Of a stretch of 64,000 nt of DNA, positions 17,985-26,382 are shown in pieces (positions within the stretch are counted from its first letter, which is position 1; each line of letters begins with the position of its first letter). The position numbers and the translations under genes were made by a program. The stretch covers positions 124,001-188,000 of the forward strand of contig NZ_JABGBO010000001.1 in the NCBI RefSeq assembly GCF_013133775.1. The letters are read 5' to 3'. This DNA comes from Pelistega europaea (GTDB lineage: Bacteria; Pseudomonadota; Gammaproteobacteria; Burkholderiales; Burkholderiaceae_B). Below the pieces are notes generated by a model that had not been told where the DNA came from, did no database searches, and worked only from the letters and a program-made list of their open reading frames with translations.

Positions 17985-19406
17985 TTATTGTACTGTATCA
18001 GAGGGTGGTTGTAACCATGCGCTTAGTTGTTGGGGGTGATACCAAACAATCTCAGATGGCATCCCCATATCCCTTAATGATTGTTGCCACAATGCCAAGC
18101 GATTATTGTGCTTATCGGCATTGAGCAGGTAGATAGCTGTTTGTTGGGCATATTGGCTAATATCACGAATAAAGTAGGCGACTCCTCTATCAGGTGTTTG
18201 AGTACTATCACAAATAATCAACAACTGATCAATAGGATGTTGATTGAGTCGGGCGAGTAAGTGGTGACGCTCTTCTCTGGATTCGATATGGGTGATGGTT
18301 TGCTGTGATAGGAGAGAAGGTAATAGCATCTCTGGCGGTAAATCAATACTGACTATCAGACTATCTTGTTGTGAGGACAACATGGCATCATTGCGTGTTT
18401 CTGCTGAAGAATGATTGGTTTGCTGGAGTTTAGGCAACACATAATCGGGTTGAGGACTGTCGGGTTGAATCATCTCATAGGGTTGTAAACGTTTTATCAG
18501 GGCAAGGTAGCTAGTACTGTGGGTATTTAACTGTGTTTTCGAAAGGGTAGTACGCGCTTTGAAGAAGCATCCTAAAAAAGCGATAAGGCGTACTAAAACT
18601 CCCCAGATAACTAATTGCCCAGTCAACCATACCGACCAGATTTTGTGAGCATCAGGATTGAGTGCAATATGGTTGCTACTCTGTGCTACTAGTTCAGCAT
18701 CTGGCATAGGAAAGCCTAAAATAGCAGGGATAAAACCCAAAAAGTGGGTGATAGCAACAAAGGCATTGGTAGATAAAATCGTAGTTTCCCAGCTAAAACT
18801 AAACTGTTTACCTGCCAATAGGGCGAGCCATGTAATCGTGGCGACACATAAAGTAATTAACCAAAATCCATGTGAAATAGTGCTGACTATCCAACGCATT
18901 CCCCCTTGTTGATTGCTTGTGGTAATAAACGATTGCATTGCCAATAAGGCATCATCACTACGTGCCATTTTACGACTTAACCAGAGCCAGCTTTTGCCAA
19001 GTAGGCTTTGCTGTTGCCAAGAGGCAAAAAAAGATAGCAACCATAGCAAGAATGTTATTCCATGTAATCCGAGTAATGCCACTAGCGCTAATAAAATATT
19101 AACGTGCTTTTGTTGATTATCTAATGCGCCGAAAGCTAATCCACAGCCTGTACAGATTGCCAATAACGCTAATAACCACAGAGCTACACGGGCTGCTTGC
19201 CCCCACTGTTGAATAACAGGGAGTAAACCATCACGTTGCGCTAACATCTGTGCACGGCGGATAACTTGGTAGTCAGTATCGTTGTGATGTGCCTTATCTG
19301 CAAGCAAAGATGCCATTACAGCCTGATCTTCAATCGGCCCATAGTGTGTTTCTTTTTGTTCTATAGCGGTGGCGACCCATAGGTCTTTAAATGGAAATCT
19401 GGACAT
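17985..19406 (-). CDS. DUF2868 membrane protein
   Basis: 473 residues with about five to six membrane segments, including VALWLLALLAICTG, VNILLALVALLGLHG, FWLITLCVATITWLAL and VIWGVLVRLIAFLG. A soluble C-terminal domain begins near residue 320 and includes LLIICDSTQTPDRGV. Order and spacing match the conserved DUF2868-DUF3482 pair, so it probably forms a membrane complex with the GTPase encoded 29 bases downstream. It starts 6 bases after the EamA transporter stop, which makes co-transcription likely. No function is established for the family. Confidence 0.82.
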   Translation of the reverse strand: MSRFPFKDLWVATAIEQKETHYGPIEDQAVMASLLADKAHHNDTDYQVIRRAQMLAQRDGLLPVIQQWGQAARVALWLLALLAICTGCGLAFGALDNQQKHVNILLALVALLGLHGITFLLWLLSFFASWQQQSLLGKSWLWLSRKMARSDDALLAMQSFITTSNQQGGMRWIVSTISHGFWLITLCVATITWLALLAGKQFSFSWETTILSTNAFVAITHFLGFIPAILGFPMPDAELVAQSSNHIALNPDAHKIWSVWLTGQLVIWGVLVRLIAFLGCFFKARTTLSKTQLNTHSTSYLALIKRLQPYEMIQPDSPQPDYVLPKLQQTNHSSAETRNDAMLSSQQDSLIVSIDLPPEMLLPSLLSQQTITHIESREERHHLLARLNQHPIDQLLIICDSTQTPDRGVAYFIRDISQYAQQTAIYLLNADKHNNRLALWQQSLRDMGMPSEIVWYHPQQLSAWLQPPSDTVQ

Positions 19407-19412
19407 GAAAGA

Positions 19413-20300
19413 TTATTTCTGGTGACGCAAAAATTTGAGAATTTTAAACCAGAATACATTAACACATAATGCTAATAATACAAAGGCTGCTCCTAACCAC
19501 TGTACCCATGTGAAATGCTCGTCAAAAGCAATACTGTTAGAAGCAAAACCAATAATGGGAATTAATAGCGTTAGTGGGGCAATTAGGGATACAGGGCGAC
19601 GAGAAAGTAATTTTCCCCACAACACATAACCTACAAAAGTAGAGATATAAGCACCGTAAGCAATACCAATCCAGGCTTTATATGTCATGTGTTCGTAGCC
19701 GTGGAGAATGTATTCAGGACCATCAATAATAAAGCTAGCTGCCGCAAAAGCTGGTAAAGAGAATAGACTTCCCCATACCACAAGGCTAATCATATTAACC
19801 CCAGGCATCATTTTGATGGTGATATTACCCGTTGCCCAGAAAAAAGCACCTGCAATGACAGATAAAATCCCTGCTATTGGGAGAGCTGTCTCTGTGCTGG
19901 CGCCTTCAATGATTAGCACGATTCCAATAGCCGCAATAATGAAGGCGACAAAGATACCAAAGGGAATTTTTTCTTTAAAGTACGATGCAGAGAGTATTAC
20001 AGTAAAAAATACTTGGATTTGTAATAGCAACGAAGTCATACCTGCTGCTAACCCAAAAGCGATAGAGCTGAGCATAAAGCTAAATTGCAGAAAGTTAATC
20101 GTCAATCCATAAGCTAGTACTGTTTTCCAGGGAGCTTTGGGGAATTTAACAAAAAACACAGCAGGAAAGGCAACGAGCACAAAACGCCAAAAACCGAACA
20201 ATAAGGGAGGAATCTCGAACAATGCAAGTTTACTCACCAAAAAATTCATGCCCCACGCAAAAATGGTAATCAGGGCAAGTATCCAGTCTAAGAGAGGCAC
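19413..20300 (-). CDS. EamA/DMT-family transporter
   Basis: 295 residues with ten predicted membrane helices in two EamA halves. Recognisable pieces are AWGMNFLVSKLAL near the N-terminus, FGFWRFVLVAFPAVFF, and the second-half start GAFFWATGNITIKMMPG. The family exports amino acids and other small metabolites; the nearest known type is the O-acetylserine/cysteine exporter EamA. The start is GTG at 20300, supported by AAAGGGAAA upstream. It lies 11 bases after lysO and 6 bases before the DUF2868 gene, so an amino-acid export role within that operon is plausible. The substrate cannot be read from sequence. Confidence 0.85.
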   Translation of the reverse strand: MPLLDWILALITIFAWGMNFLVSKLALFEIPPLLFGFWRFVLVAFPAVFFVKFPKAPWKTVLAYGLTINFLQFSFMLSSIAFGLAAGMTSLLLQIQVFFTVILSASYFKEKIPFGIFVAFIIAAIGIVLIIEGASTETALPIAGILSVIAGAFFWATGNITIKMMPGVNMISLVVWGSLFSLPAFAAASFIIDGPEYILHGYEHMTYKAWIGIAYGAYISTFVGYVLWGKLLSRRPVSLIAPLTLLIPIIGFASNSIAFDEHFTWVQWLGAAFVLLALCVNVFWFKILKFLRHQK

Positions 20301-20311
20301 GGCTTTTCCCT

Positions 20312-21232
20312 TTATTTATCAAAAAGACTTAATAAGAATCCTAACCAAAACGGAGCTATCAAACTTAATAATACCCCGATATATAAGGCTAAAGGGATAT
20401 AGTGATTGCTGGCTGCTTTTTTAATAATGGGCAAAGTCGTATCCATCGCTGTTGCACCTGCCACGGCTACAGAAGCGTTGGGCGATTTGGCCCCCAAGAA
20501 AAACAGCACAATAATAGAAAATAGTTCACGGAATAAGTCAGTGAGCAGTGCAACAGCGCCGTAGTACTCATTGAGTTTGGCTGATACCATAACCCCAGAG
20601 AGTGAGAACCAGCCAAAGCCGCCAGAGAATACGAGTCCATGGCGGATATCCATACCCATTAGCCATGCGATAGCAACTCCTGCAACAGAGGACGCTAGCA
20701 TAATAGGGATTGGCATTAGTAATATACTAGGTCTGAGGGCCTTAAAATTCATCGGGGCATTGATAATATCCACGCCGATAATAAATAGCAAGATATAAAG
20801 AAATACCGTGGTAGATGGCATAAATGAAGTGTTCCAGCCAAGGTAAATCAGTAATTGGGCACCACAAGCACCAAGGATAATAGCTAGAAAGGCACAGGCA
20901 CACTCCATCAGTACATGGGCAATGCCTAGATTAGAGGCTTGTTCTTGTTGCTGTACACGGTGCTTGGTATCATAAAGAAAATGAATGACAATCCATACTG
21001 TGCAGCTAATGCCGATGGAAAAGATGGTGGCTAATTTAAGAACATCTGCGACGCTTTTTAGGTTATTAAGCTCTAAGCCAAAGAAATAACCAATTGCAAA
21101 TAGAAGTACCCAGACAAATGGACCAAGGGTACGAGCAATCATTTGAGAGAAAGGTTTAGGGAGAAATCGTCCTGCTACCATACCAATTAATACTGCAAGA
21201 CAAATGGGCAAGAGCGAAATAAGAATATCCAT
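20312..21232 (-). CDS. lysO: Lysine exporter LysO family protein
   Basis: 306 residues, about eight to ten membrane helices, with the LysO (YbjE, formerly DUF340) layout: a short N-terminal unit (CLAVLIGMVAGRFLP, FAIGYFFGLELNN) and a conserved core (IDIINAPMNFKAL-like region, then GFGWFSLSGVMVSAKLNE). In E. coli LysO exports L-lysine and its toxic analogue thialysine and is driven by the proton gradient. It heads the operon lysO-eamA-DUF2868-DUF3482. A long hairpin lies in the leader at 21353-21421. Confidence 0.88.
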   Translation of the reverse strand: MDILISLLPICLAVLIGMVAGRFLPKPFSQMIARTLGPFVWVLLFAIGYFFGLELNNLKSVADVLKLATIFSIGISCTVWIVIHFLYDTKHRVQQQEQASNLGIAHVLMECACAFLAIILGACGAQLLIYLGWNTSFMPSTTVFLYILLFIIGVDIINAPMNFKALRPSILLMPIPIMLASSVAGVAIAWLMGMDIRHGLVFSGGFGWFSLSGVMVSAKLNEYYGAVALLTDLFRELFSIIVLFFLGAKSPNASVAVAGATAMDTTLPIIKKAASNHYIPLALYIGVLLSLIAPFWLGFLLSLFDK

Positions 21233-21352
21233 GAAACAACAATCAAAAGGAATACAATCGAAAAGAGTGGTATTTTTAACCGGTAAAGAATCAATATATT
21301 AATAGATAAGCACACTCTTTTGTTAGTTTTAGAAAAAAGCTCATCAGATAGG

Positions 21353-21421
21353 TGCTGGTGGTAAACACGGTTGAAATTTCGTGCTCTTGTGCGAGAGAAA
21401 TCTAGTGTTTTATCACCAGCA
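21353..21421 (-). promoter_or_regulatory. Large stem-loop between the GNAT gene and lysO
   Basis: Arms TGCTGGTG (21353-21360) and CACCAGCA (21414-21421) pair perfectly, and the stem continues inward with one bulge (TAAACAC with GTGTTTT). Read on the minus strand, a T6 run follows about 16 bases after the stem, near 21332-21337. It could terminate the GNAT transcript or be a cis-acting leader of lysO. No known riboswitch consensus was recognised. Confidence 0.45.
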
Positions 21422-21456
21422 AGACCAATTAGCTATGCGAGTGTTTAATCAGTCAA

Positions 21457-22083
21457 CTATCCAACACTAAGTAGCTTGTCCAGCTTTTCCTTTAATTGAC
21501 TTTTGCAACCGTTTAACCACTCTTCACGTGTCATGCTATAGACCACACTATCCCGCAATGTGCCATCTCTACGAAGCATATCCCCTCGAATTACTCCGTC
21601 TTTTTTGGCGCCTAAACGCTCAATGGCCGCTTGAGAGCGAGTATTAATAATGTCTGTACGCCAACCGATAGTTTGTGCTTTTAAACTCTCAAAAGCGTAA
21701 AACATCAATAGATATTTTGTTGCGGTATTTGCAAATGTACGTTGATAAGACTGTGCATACCAGGTGTAACCAATTTCTAAGCGAGCGCATTCGGGTACGA
21801 TATCGTAATAACGCGTGGTGCCAATCACCTTTTTGGTGCATTCATCAATGATTGTAAAGACTAGGGATTTCCCTTGGTGTTGACTGTCTAATGCTGTTTT
21901 AATATACTCTGCCTCTTTACCAGGAGAGGGTACGGATGTGTAGACTAAATTCCATAGTTCTCCATCTGCTGCGGCACTTGCCAGTCCTGGCTCGTGGGCA
22001 GGTTTGAGGGGCTGCAATGTGATGCCAAAACCCTCTAGTTGAACAGGGTGTAATGGCATCAAAAAAGGGCTGATTTGGCTCAT
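21457..22083 (-). CDS. GNAT-family N-acetyltransferase (RimJ/RimL-like)
   Basis: 208 residues from the ATG at 22083, chosen because AAAGGATATTCA provides a ribosome site; an ATG at 22098 would add five residues made of that site. The fold is recognised from LVFTIIDECTKKVIGTTRYYDI, then EIGYTWYAQSYQRTFANTATKYLLMFYAFE and RTDIINTRSQAAIERLGAKKDG, which cover the acetyl-CoA-binding region of RimJ-like enzymes. These proteins acetylate protein N-termini or small amines. It is divergent from the his ABC operon. Substrate unknown. Confidence 0.85.
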   Translation of the reverse strand: MSQISPFLMPLHPVQLEGFGITLQPLKPAHEPGLASAAADGELWNLVYTSVPSPGKEAEYIKTALDSQHQGKSLVFTIIDECTKKVIGTTRYYDIVPECARLEIGYTWYAQSYQRTFANTATKYLLMFYAFESLKAQTIGWRTDIINTRSQAAIERLGAKKDGVIRGDMLRRDGTLRDSVVYSMTREEWLNGCKSQLKEKLDKLLSVG

Positions 22084-22132
22084 TGAATATCCTTTCAAAT
22101 GAAATTTTAATTTTTCTAATGGTAAATCATAG

Positions 22133-22160
22133 TTGTGTAAAAATCTATAAGCTATATAAT
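22133..22160 (+). promoter_or_regulatory. Sigma70-type promoter of the his ABC operon
   Basis: TTGTGT at 22133-22138 and a perfect TATAAT at 22155-22160 are separated by 16 bases. The hisJ-like start lies 37 bases after the -10 box. Confidence 0.65.
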
Positions 22161-22197
22161 GAAACCTTTGGTTACCGGTAAAAAGGAGATCGGAAAT

Positions 22198-22983
22198 ATG
22201 CGTTCAGTATTATTGGCATTGGGTTTGTCATTGGGGTTTGCGGCAACAGCTTCTGCGGCAACTTATGATGAAATTAAGTTTGGCACAGAGTCTGCTTATG
22301 CTCCATTTGAGTATAAGAATGAGAAGGGTGAGTTAGTTGGTTTTGATGTGGATGTTGGTAATGCCATCTGCGAGAAACTTAAGGCTAAGTGTACTTGGGT
22401 AGAGTTGCCTTTTGACTCATTGATTCCAGCGCTAAATGCACGTAAGTTTGATATTATTCACGCCAGCCTAACACATAATAAAGAGCGTGAGAAAGTAATT
22501 AACTTCTCTGAAAATGTATACGCCATTCCTACACAGTTACTTGCTAAGAAAGGTAGTGGTGTACTCCCTACAGTAGAGTCTCTTAAAAATCTGAAAGTAG
22601 GTGTACTTCAAGGTTCTGCTCAAGAAGCCTATGCTCGTAAGATGTGGGGCAAGAAAGGTATCCGCATTGTGTCTTACCAAGAACAAGACCAAACTTTTGT
22701 TGATTTAGTGGCCGGTCGTGTGGACGTGGCTCTTCTTGAGAAACCTAACGGTATTGCCGGCTTTTTATCTAAGCCAGAAGGCAAGGACTATGAATTTGTA
22801 GGCGAGCCATTGGTCGATCCATTGCTAGCTAACGAAATTGGTATGGGTATGCGCAAGAAAGATAAACAACTCAAAGCGGATGTTGATGCAGCAATTTTGG
22901 AATTACGCAAAGAAGGTGTCATTGCTAAATTAGCTGAAAAATACTTCCAACCTGGTGAGTTAGATTTTTTAGATAAAAAATAA
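22198..22983 (+). CDS. hisJ: Periplasmic amino-acid-binding protein (HisJ/ArgT-like)
   Basis: 261 residues. The start at 22198 follows an AAGGAG site and opens a classic signal peptide, MRSVLLALGLSLGFAATASA, probably cleaved after ASA. The mature protein has family-3 solute-binding features: FGTESAYAPFEYKNEKGEL, GFDVDVGNAICEKL and FDSLIPALNARKFDI. Linked to hisQMP it is the substrate receptor of a histidine or basic amino-acid importer. Exact ligand preference (His, Arg, Lys, ornithine) is not decided by sequence alone. Confidence 0.92.
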   Translation: MRSVLLALGLSLGFAATASAATYDEIKFGTESAYAPFEYKNEKGELVGFDVDVGNAICEKLKAKCTWVELPFDSLIPALNARKFDIIHASLTHNKEREKVINFSENVYAIPTQLLAKKGSGVLPTVESLKNLKVGVLQGSAQEAYARKMWGKKGIRIVSYQEQDQTFVDLVAGRVDVALLEKPNGIAGFLSKPEGKDYEFVGEPLVDPLLANEIGMGMRKKDKQLKADVDAAILELRKEGVIAKLAEKYFQPGELDFLDKK

Positions 22984-23008
22984 TGCTTGCAAAGTTGTAG
23001 ACAGCTTG

Positions 23009-23048
23009 ATGCATTGCTTCTGAGCTTAATTGTTCTGAGGCAATGCAT
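23009..23048 (+). promoter_or_regulatory. Intercistronic stem-loop between hisJ and hisQ
   Basis: ATGCATTGC (23009-23017) and GCAATGCAT (23040-23048) form a perfect 9-bp stem that extends inward with G-U pairs. It lies in a 179-base gap between the binding-protein and permease genes, with no T run. Such hairpins in the same position in other binding-protein operons stabilise the upstream mRNA. Confidence 0.6.
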
Positions 23049-23162
23049 TGGGCATATTGAATAAGTCTCTGAATAGACGTCTGGGAGGGGGGTGCATGAG
23101 GAGTCTCATGTGCTTTTCGTTTGTTCTTGTCATTACCGCCTGGTAATGAGGAAGGAGCCTTT

Positions 23163-23852
23163 ATGGGTTTTGATGGTTATACTGGACAGGTATTAGTAGG
23201 AACAGTAGAAACAGTCCAGTTGGCGGTGCTTTCTCTGTTAGTGGCTTTTTTATTAGGATTGCTAGCGGCTTTAGGCAAACTTTTTGGTAATCTATTTTTT
23301 CGTACATGGGCACAGCTTTACACGACAGTGATTCGCAGTATTCCTGATCTTGTGCTGATGTTGTTGGTCTTTTTCGGGATTCAAGAGTTTTTAAACCTTA
23401 TTACAGATACTTTGGGATTAGATCAACTAGATTTAGACCCTTTTGTGACAGGGGTTCTGACGATTGGGTTTATTTACGGTGCTTATTTTGCAGAGACCTT
23501 TCGAGGGGCCTTTTTATCCGTACCACGTGGTCAATTAGAGGCGGGTAAAGCCTACGGATTTACAAATTTTCAAGTGTTTAGGCGAATTCTATTTCCGCAA
23601 ATGATGCGTTTTGCATTGCCTGGAATTGGTAATAACTGGTTGGTCTTGCTCAAGGCAACGGCACTAGTGTCTATCATTGGTTTAAGCGATATTGTATTGG
23701 CAGCCCAGCAATCGGGCCGTGCGACCGGTCAGATGTTCTACTATATCCTGATGGCAGGTATGATTTATCTTGTCTTGACAAGTCTGTCTAATATCGTGTT
23801 GTGGTATCTAGAAAAGAAATACTCTGTGGGTGTTAGGGAGGCTGACCTATGA
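23163..23852 (+). CDS. hisQ: Histidine-type ABC permease HisQ
   Basis: 229 residues from the ATG at 23163, which has a GGAAGGAG site; the longer frame from 23121 encodes leader sequence. About five membrane helices. The EAA loop LEAGKAYGFTNFQVFRRILFP, which contacts the ATPase, is clear, and TVIRSIPDLVLMLLVFFGIQ and the C-terminus YSVGVREADL are typical of HisQ. It pairs with HisM to form the channel. Its stop overlaps the hisM start by four bases. Confidence 0.93.
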   Translation: MGFDGYTGQVLVGTVETVQLAVLSLLVAFLLGLLAALGKLFGNLFFRTWAQLYTTVIRSIPDLVLMLLVFFGIQEFLNLITDTLGLDQLDLDPFVTGVLTIGFIYGAYFAETFRGAFLSVPRGQLEAGKAYGFTNFQVFRRILFPQMMRFALPGIGNNWLVLLKATALVSIIGLSDIVLAAQQSGRATGQMFYYILMAGMIYLVLTSLSNIVLWYLEKKYSVGVREADL

Positions 23853-24583
23853 GTGAAATACTAGATAACATCCTTATGGTATTAAATGAATACTGGCAGC
23901 CATTTATTTTTTGGGATGGTACTGAGTATTCTGGTTTGGCAGTGACATTATGGGTGCTGACCTTATCATTGTTATTTGGGTTTGTTCTTGCTTTGCCACT
24001 ATCTATTTTGCGTGTTTCCAAGAAGCGTTGGATTAGTGGTCCGGTTTGGGTCTTTACTTACGTGTTTAGAGGTACTCCACTTTATATTCAATTATTGCTG
24101 ATTTATAGTGGGGTAATCAGTTTAGATTTTGTAAAACAAACTCCTAGCCTAAATGATTTCTTTATGAGTGGTTATAATTGCGTGGTATTGGCATTTACGC
24201 TCAATACATTGGCATACACCATAGAGATTTTTGCAGGTTATATTAAGGCGACACCACATGGAGAAATAGAAGCGGCTTATGCTTATGGTATGAGCAAGTT
24301 TACGGTTTATCGTCGTGTTGTGTTACCTTCAGCATTACGTCGTGCCCTGCCTGCCTACAGTAATGAGGTGATTTTAATGTTACATTCAACCTCTATTGCT
24401 TTTGCGGCAACGGTGCCTGATATTCTTAAGGTAGCACGTGATGCAAACTCAGCGACTTACCAAACTTTTATCTCTTACAGCATTGCTGCAGTTATTTATA
24501 TGTGTGTAGCATTTATTTTGGTCGGTATTTTTAGATTAATCGAGCGTAGAGCTTTGGCTTTTTTAGCTTACGAAAAGAAATAG
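23849..24583 (+). CDS. hisM: Histidine-type ABC permease HisM
   Basis: 244 residues with five membrane helices. FTYVFRGTPLYIQLLLIYSG, the EAA loop GEIEAAYAYGMSKFTVYRR and PAYSNEVILMLHSTSIAF closely follow enterobacterial HisM. ATGA overlap with hisQ indicates coupled translation of the two channel subunits. Confidence 0.94.
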   Translation: MSEILDNILMVLNEYWQPFIFWDGTEYSGLAVTLWVLTLSLLFGFVLALPLSILRVSKKRWISGPVWVFTYVFRGTPLYIQLLLIYSGVISLDFVKQTPSLNDFFMSGYNCVVLAFTLNTLAYTIEIFAGYIKATPHGEIEAAYAYGMSKFTVYRRVVLPSALRRALPAYSNEVILMLHSTSIAFAATVPDILKVARDANSATYQTFISYSIAAVIYMCVAFILVGIFRLIERRALAFLAYEKK

Positions 24584-24592
24584 GGCGATTAT

Positions 24593-25357
24593 ATGTTTAA
24601 GCTAGATGTACAAGATATTCATAAATCATACGGTGACAATGAAGTACTTAAAGGGGTGTCCCTACAGGCCAAAGCGGGTGATGTTATCGCCATCATTGGT
24701 TCAAGTGGCTCTGGCAAGAGTACTTTCTTGCGTTGTATTAACTTTTTAGAGTTCCCTGACTCAGGGGTTATTACCTTGATGGGTGAGACTCTTGAGGTGC
24801 AGAAAACCCCTAAGGGTCGTGCCCGTGTGGATGAAAAGAAATTACAGTCTTTCCGTACCAAGTTAGCTATGGTATTTCAACACTTTAATCTGTGGGCACA
24901 TATGACCGCACTAGAAAATGTGATTGAAGCTCCTATTCATGTTCTTGGTTTGAGCAAAGATGAGGCAGTTAAACGTGCGCGTCACTATCTGCAGAAAGTA
25001 GGTTTGCCAGAGACAGTAGAGAAGCAATATCCTTCACAGATGTCTGGCGGTCAACAGCAGCGTGTTGCGATTGCGCGTGCTTTGGCGATGGAGCCAGAAG
25101 TTATGTTGTTTGATGAGCCAACCTCTGCTCTTGACCCTGAACTGGTGGGCGAGGTGCTTAAGGTAATGCAACAGCTTGCAGAAGAAGGGCGTACTATGAT
25201 TGTGGTAACTCATGAGATGGGGTTTGCCCGCAATATTGCTACTCAAGTGATGTTTTTGCATAAAGGTTGTGTGGAAGAGCAAGGTACACCTGACGAAGTG
25301 TTTAATAATACCAAGAGTCCGCGTCTACAGCAGTTCTTATCAGGAAATCTCAAGTAA
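24593..25357 (+). CDS. hisP: Histidine-type ABC ATPase HisP
   Basis: 254 residues, a full ABC ATPase. Walker A IIGSSGSGKSTFLRC, Q-loop VFQHFNLWAHMT, signature MSGGQQQRVAIARAL, Walker B VMLFDEPTSALDPE and the switch His in VVTHEMGFA are all intact. It lies 9 bases after hisM and powers the importer. It closes the operon, with a terminator hairpin after it. Confidence 0.94.
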   Translation: MFKLDVQDIHKSYGDNEVLKGVSLQAKAGDVIAIIGSSGSGKSTFLRCINFLEFPDSGVITLMGETLEVQKTPKGRARVDEKKLQSFRTKLAMVFQHFNLWAHMTALENVIEAPIHVLGLSKDEAVKRARHYLQKVGLPETVEKQYPSQMSGGQQQRVAIARALAMEPEVMLFDEPTSALDPELVGEVLKVMQQLAEEGRTMIVVTHEMGFARNIATQVMFLHKGCVEEQGTPDEVFNNTKSPRLQQFLSGNLK

Positions 25358-25377
25358 GGTATTGTTTTTTTGCTTAG

Positions 25378-25413
25378 ATTGGGAGGTTATCTCATCAGGA
25401 GAATCCTCCCAAT
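25378..25413 (+). terminator. Terminator after hisP
   Basis: ATTGGGAGG (25378-25386) pairs with CCTCCCAAT (25405-25413), followed by TTTGTTTT. The loop is 18 bases. Confidence 0.7.
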
Positions 25414-25548
25414 TTTGTTTTGGCTGTTTTTTTGCAGATAAAATACAGCCAATATCTATCTAGTGCTAGTTGAGACGTATAATTGTCAATCGTACAAAGC
25501 ATTGTTCCAATGCATTTCCCCCTATGATTTTAATTTAGGAAGTTCTCG

Positions 25549-26382
25549 ATGAACCTCATTACCGTCCTTTCTTTGCTGTGTTTAGGTTGTTTTAGTGGCT
25601 TTATGGCGGGTCTACTTGGTGTGGGAGGAGGTATGATTATCGTGCCTTTTCTGACACTACTGTTTACTATGCAGCAACTCGTTGTGCCTGAATATGTTGT
25701 ACACTCCGCAATTGCAACAGCGATGGCAACGATTATCTTCACCTCTATGTCCAGTATGCGTGCCCATCACAAGCGCGGAGGAGTGATTTGGTCTATCGTA
25801 GCACAATTTACGCCAGGTATTATTTTGGGAGGATTTTTATCTGGAACGGTGATTTTCCGTTGGTTGGATATGGCATGGTTATCATTGGTATTTGCCGTCT
25901 TTGTGCTTTATTCTTCCTATAACATGATGTCCAATAAGAAACCTAAACCTAGCCGCCAGCTACCTGGTTGGTTTGGTATGGTGTGTGTTGGTGTCGGCAT
26001 TGGTCTTGTTTCAGGGCTAGTGGGTGCTGGTGGTGGATTCTTATCAGTCCCTTTTATGGTGTGGTCTAATGTACCTTTAAAGAAAGCGGTATCGACTTCT
26101 GCTGCGATTGGCTTTCCTATTGCAGTGGCTAATAGCATTGCTTATATTGTAGGTGGCTGGAATTTATTAGGGATGCGTGATGGCATGATTGGCTATTTAT
26201 ATTGGCCTGCGTTATTGGTGTTAATTGCCATGAGTATGATTTTTGCTCCGATTGGTGCGAAGTATGCGCATACACTTCCTGTGGATAAGTTAAAGAAAAT
26301 TTTTGCTTGCTTGCTTTTCTTTATTGCATTGATGATGTTACGTCAATCATTACAAGAATTTGGTTTTCATTTGCCTATTTAG
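25549..26382 (+). CDS. TauE/SafE-family sulfite/organic-anion exporter
   Basis: 277 residues, about eight membrane helices in two similar halves. Each half carries the family's glycine-rich motif: GFMAGLLGVGGGMIIVPFL and GLVSGLVGAGGGFLSVPFM. The family moves sulfite, sulfoacetate or related anions; the substrate here is unknown. An AGGAAG site precedes the ATG. Its 3' end overlaps the convergent DUF3025 gene by 33 bases. Confidence 0.87.
   Translation: MNLITVLSLLCLGCFSGFMAGLLGVGGGMIIVPFLTLLFTMQQLVVPEYVVHSAIATAMATIIFTSMSSMRAHHKRGGVIWSIVAQFTPGIILGGFLSGTVIFRWLDMAWLSLVFAVFVLYSSYNMMSNKKPKPSRQLPGWFGMVCVGVGIGLVSGLVGAGGGFLSVPFMVWSNVPLKKAVSTSAAIGFPIAVANSIAYIVGGWNLLGMRDGMIGYLYWPALLVLIAMSMIFAPIGAKYAHTLPVDKLKKIFACLLFFIALMMLRQSLQEFGFHLPI

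Noticed and set aside
21320-21456. Lysine riboswitch before lysO
   Set aside because: Only one long hairpin is visible, not the five-helix L-box core with its conserved junction bases.
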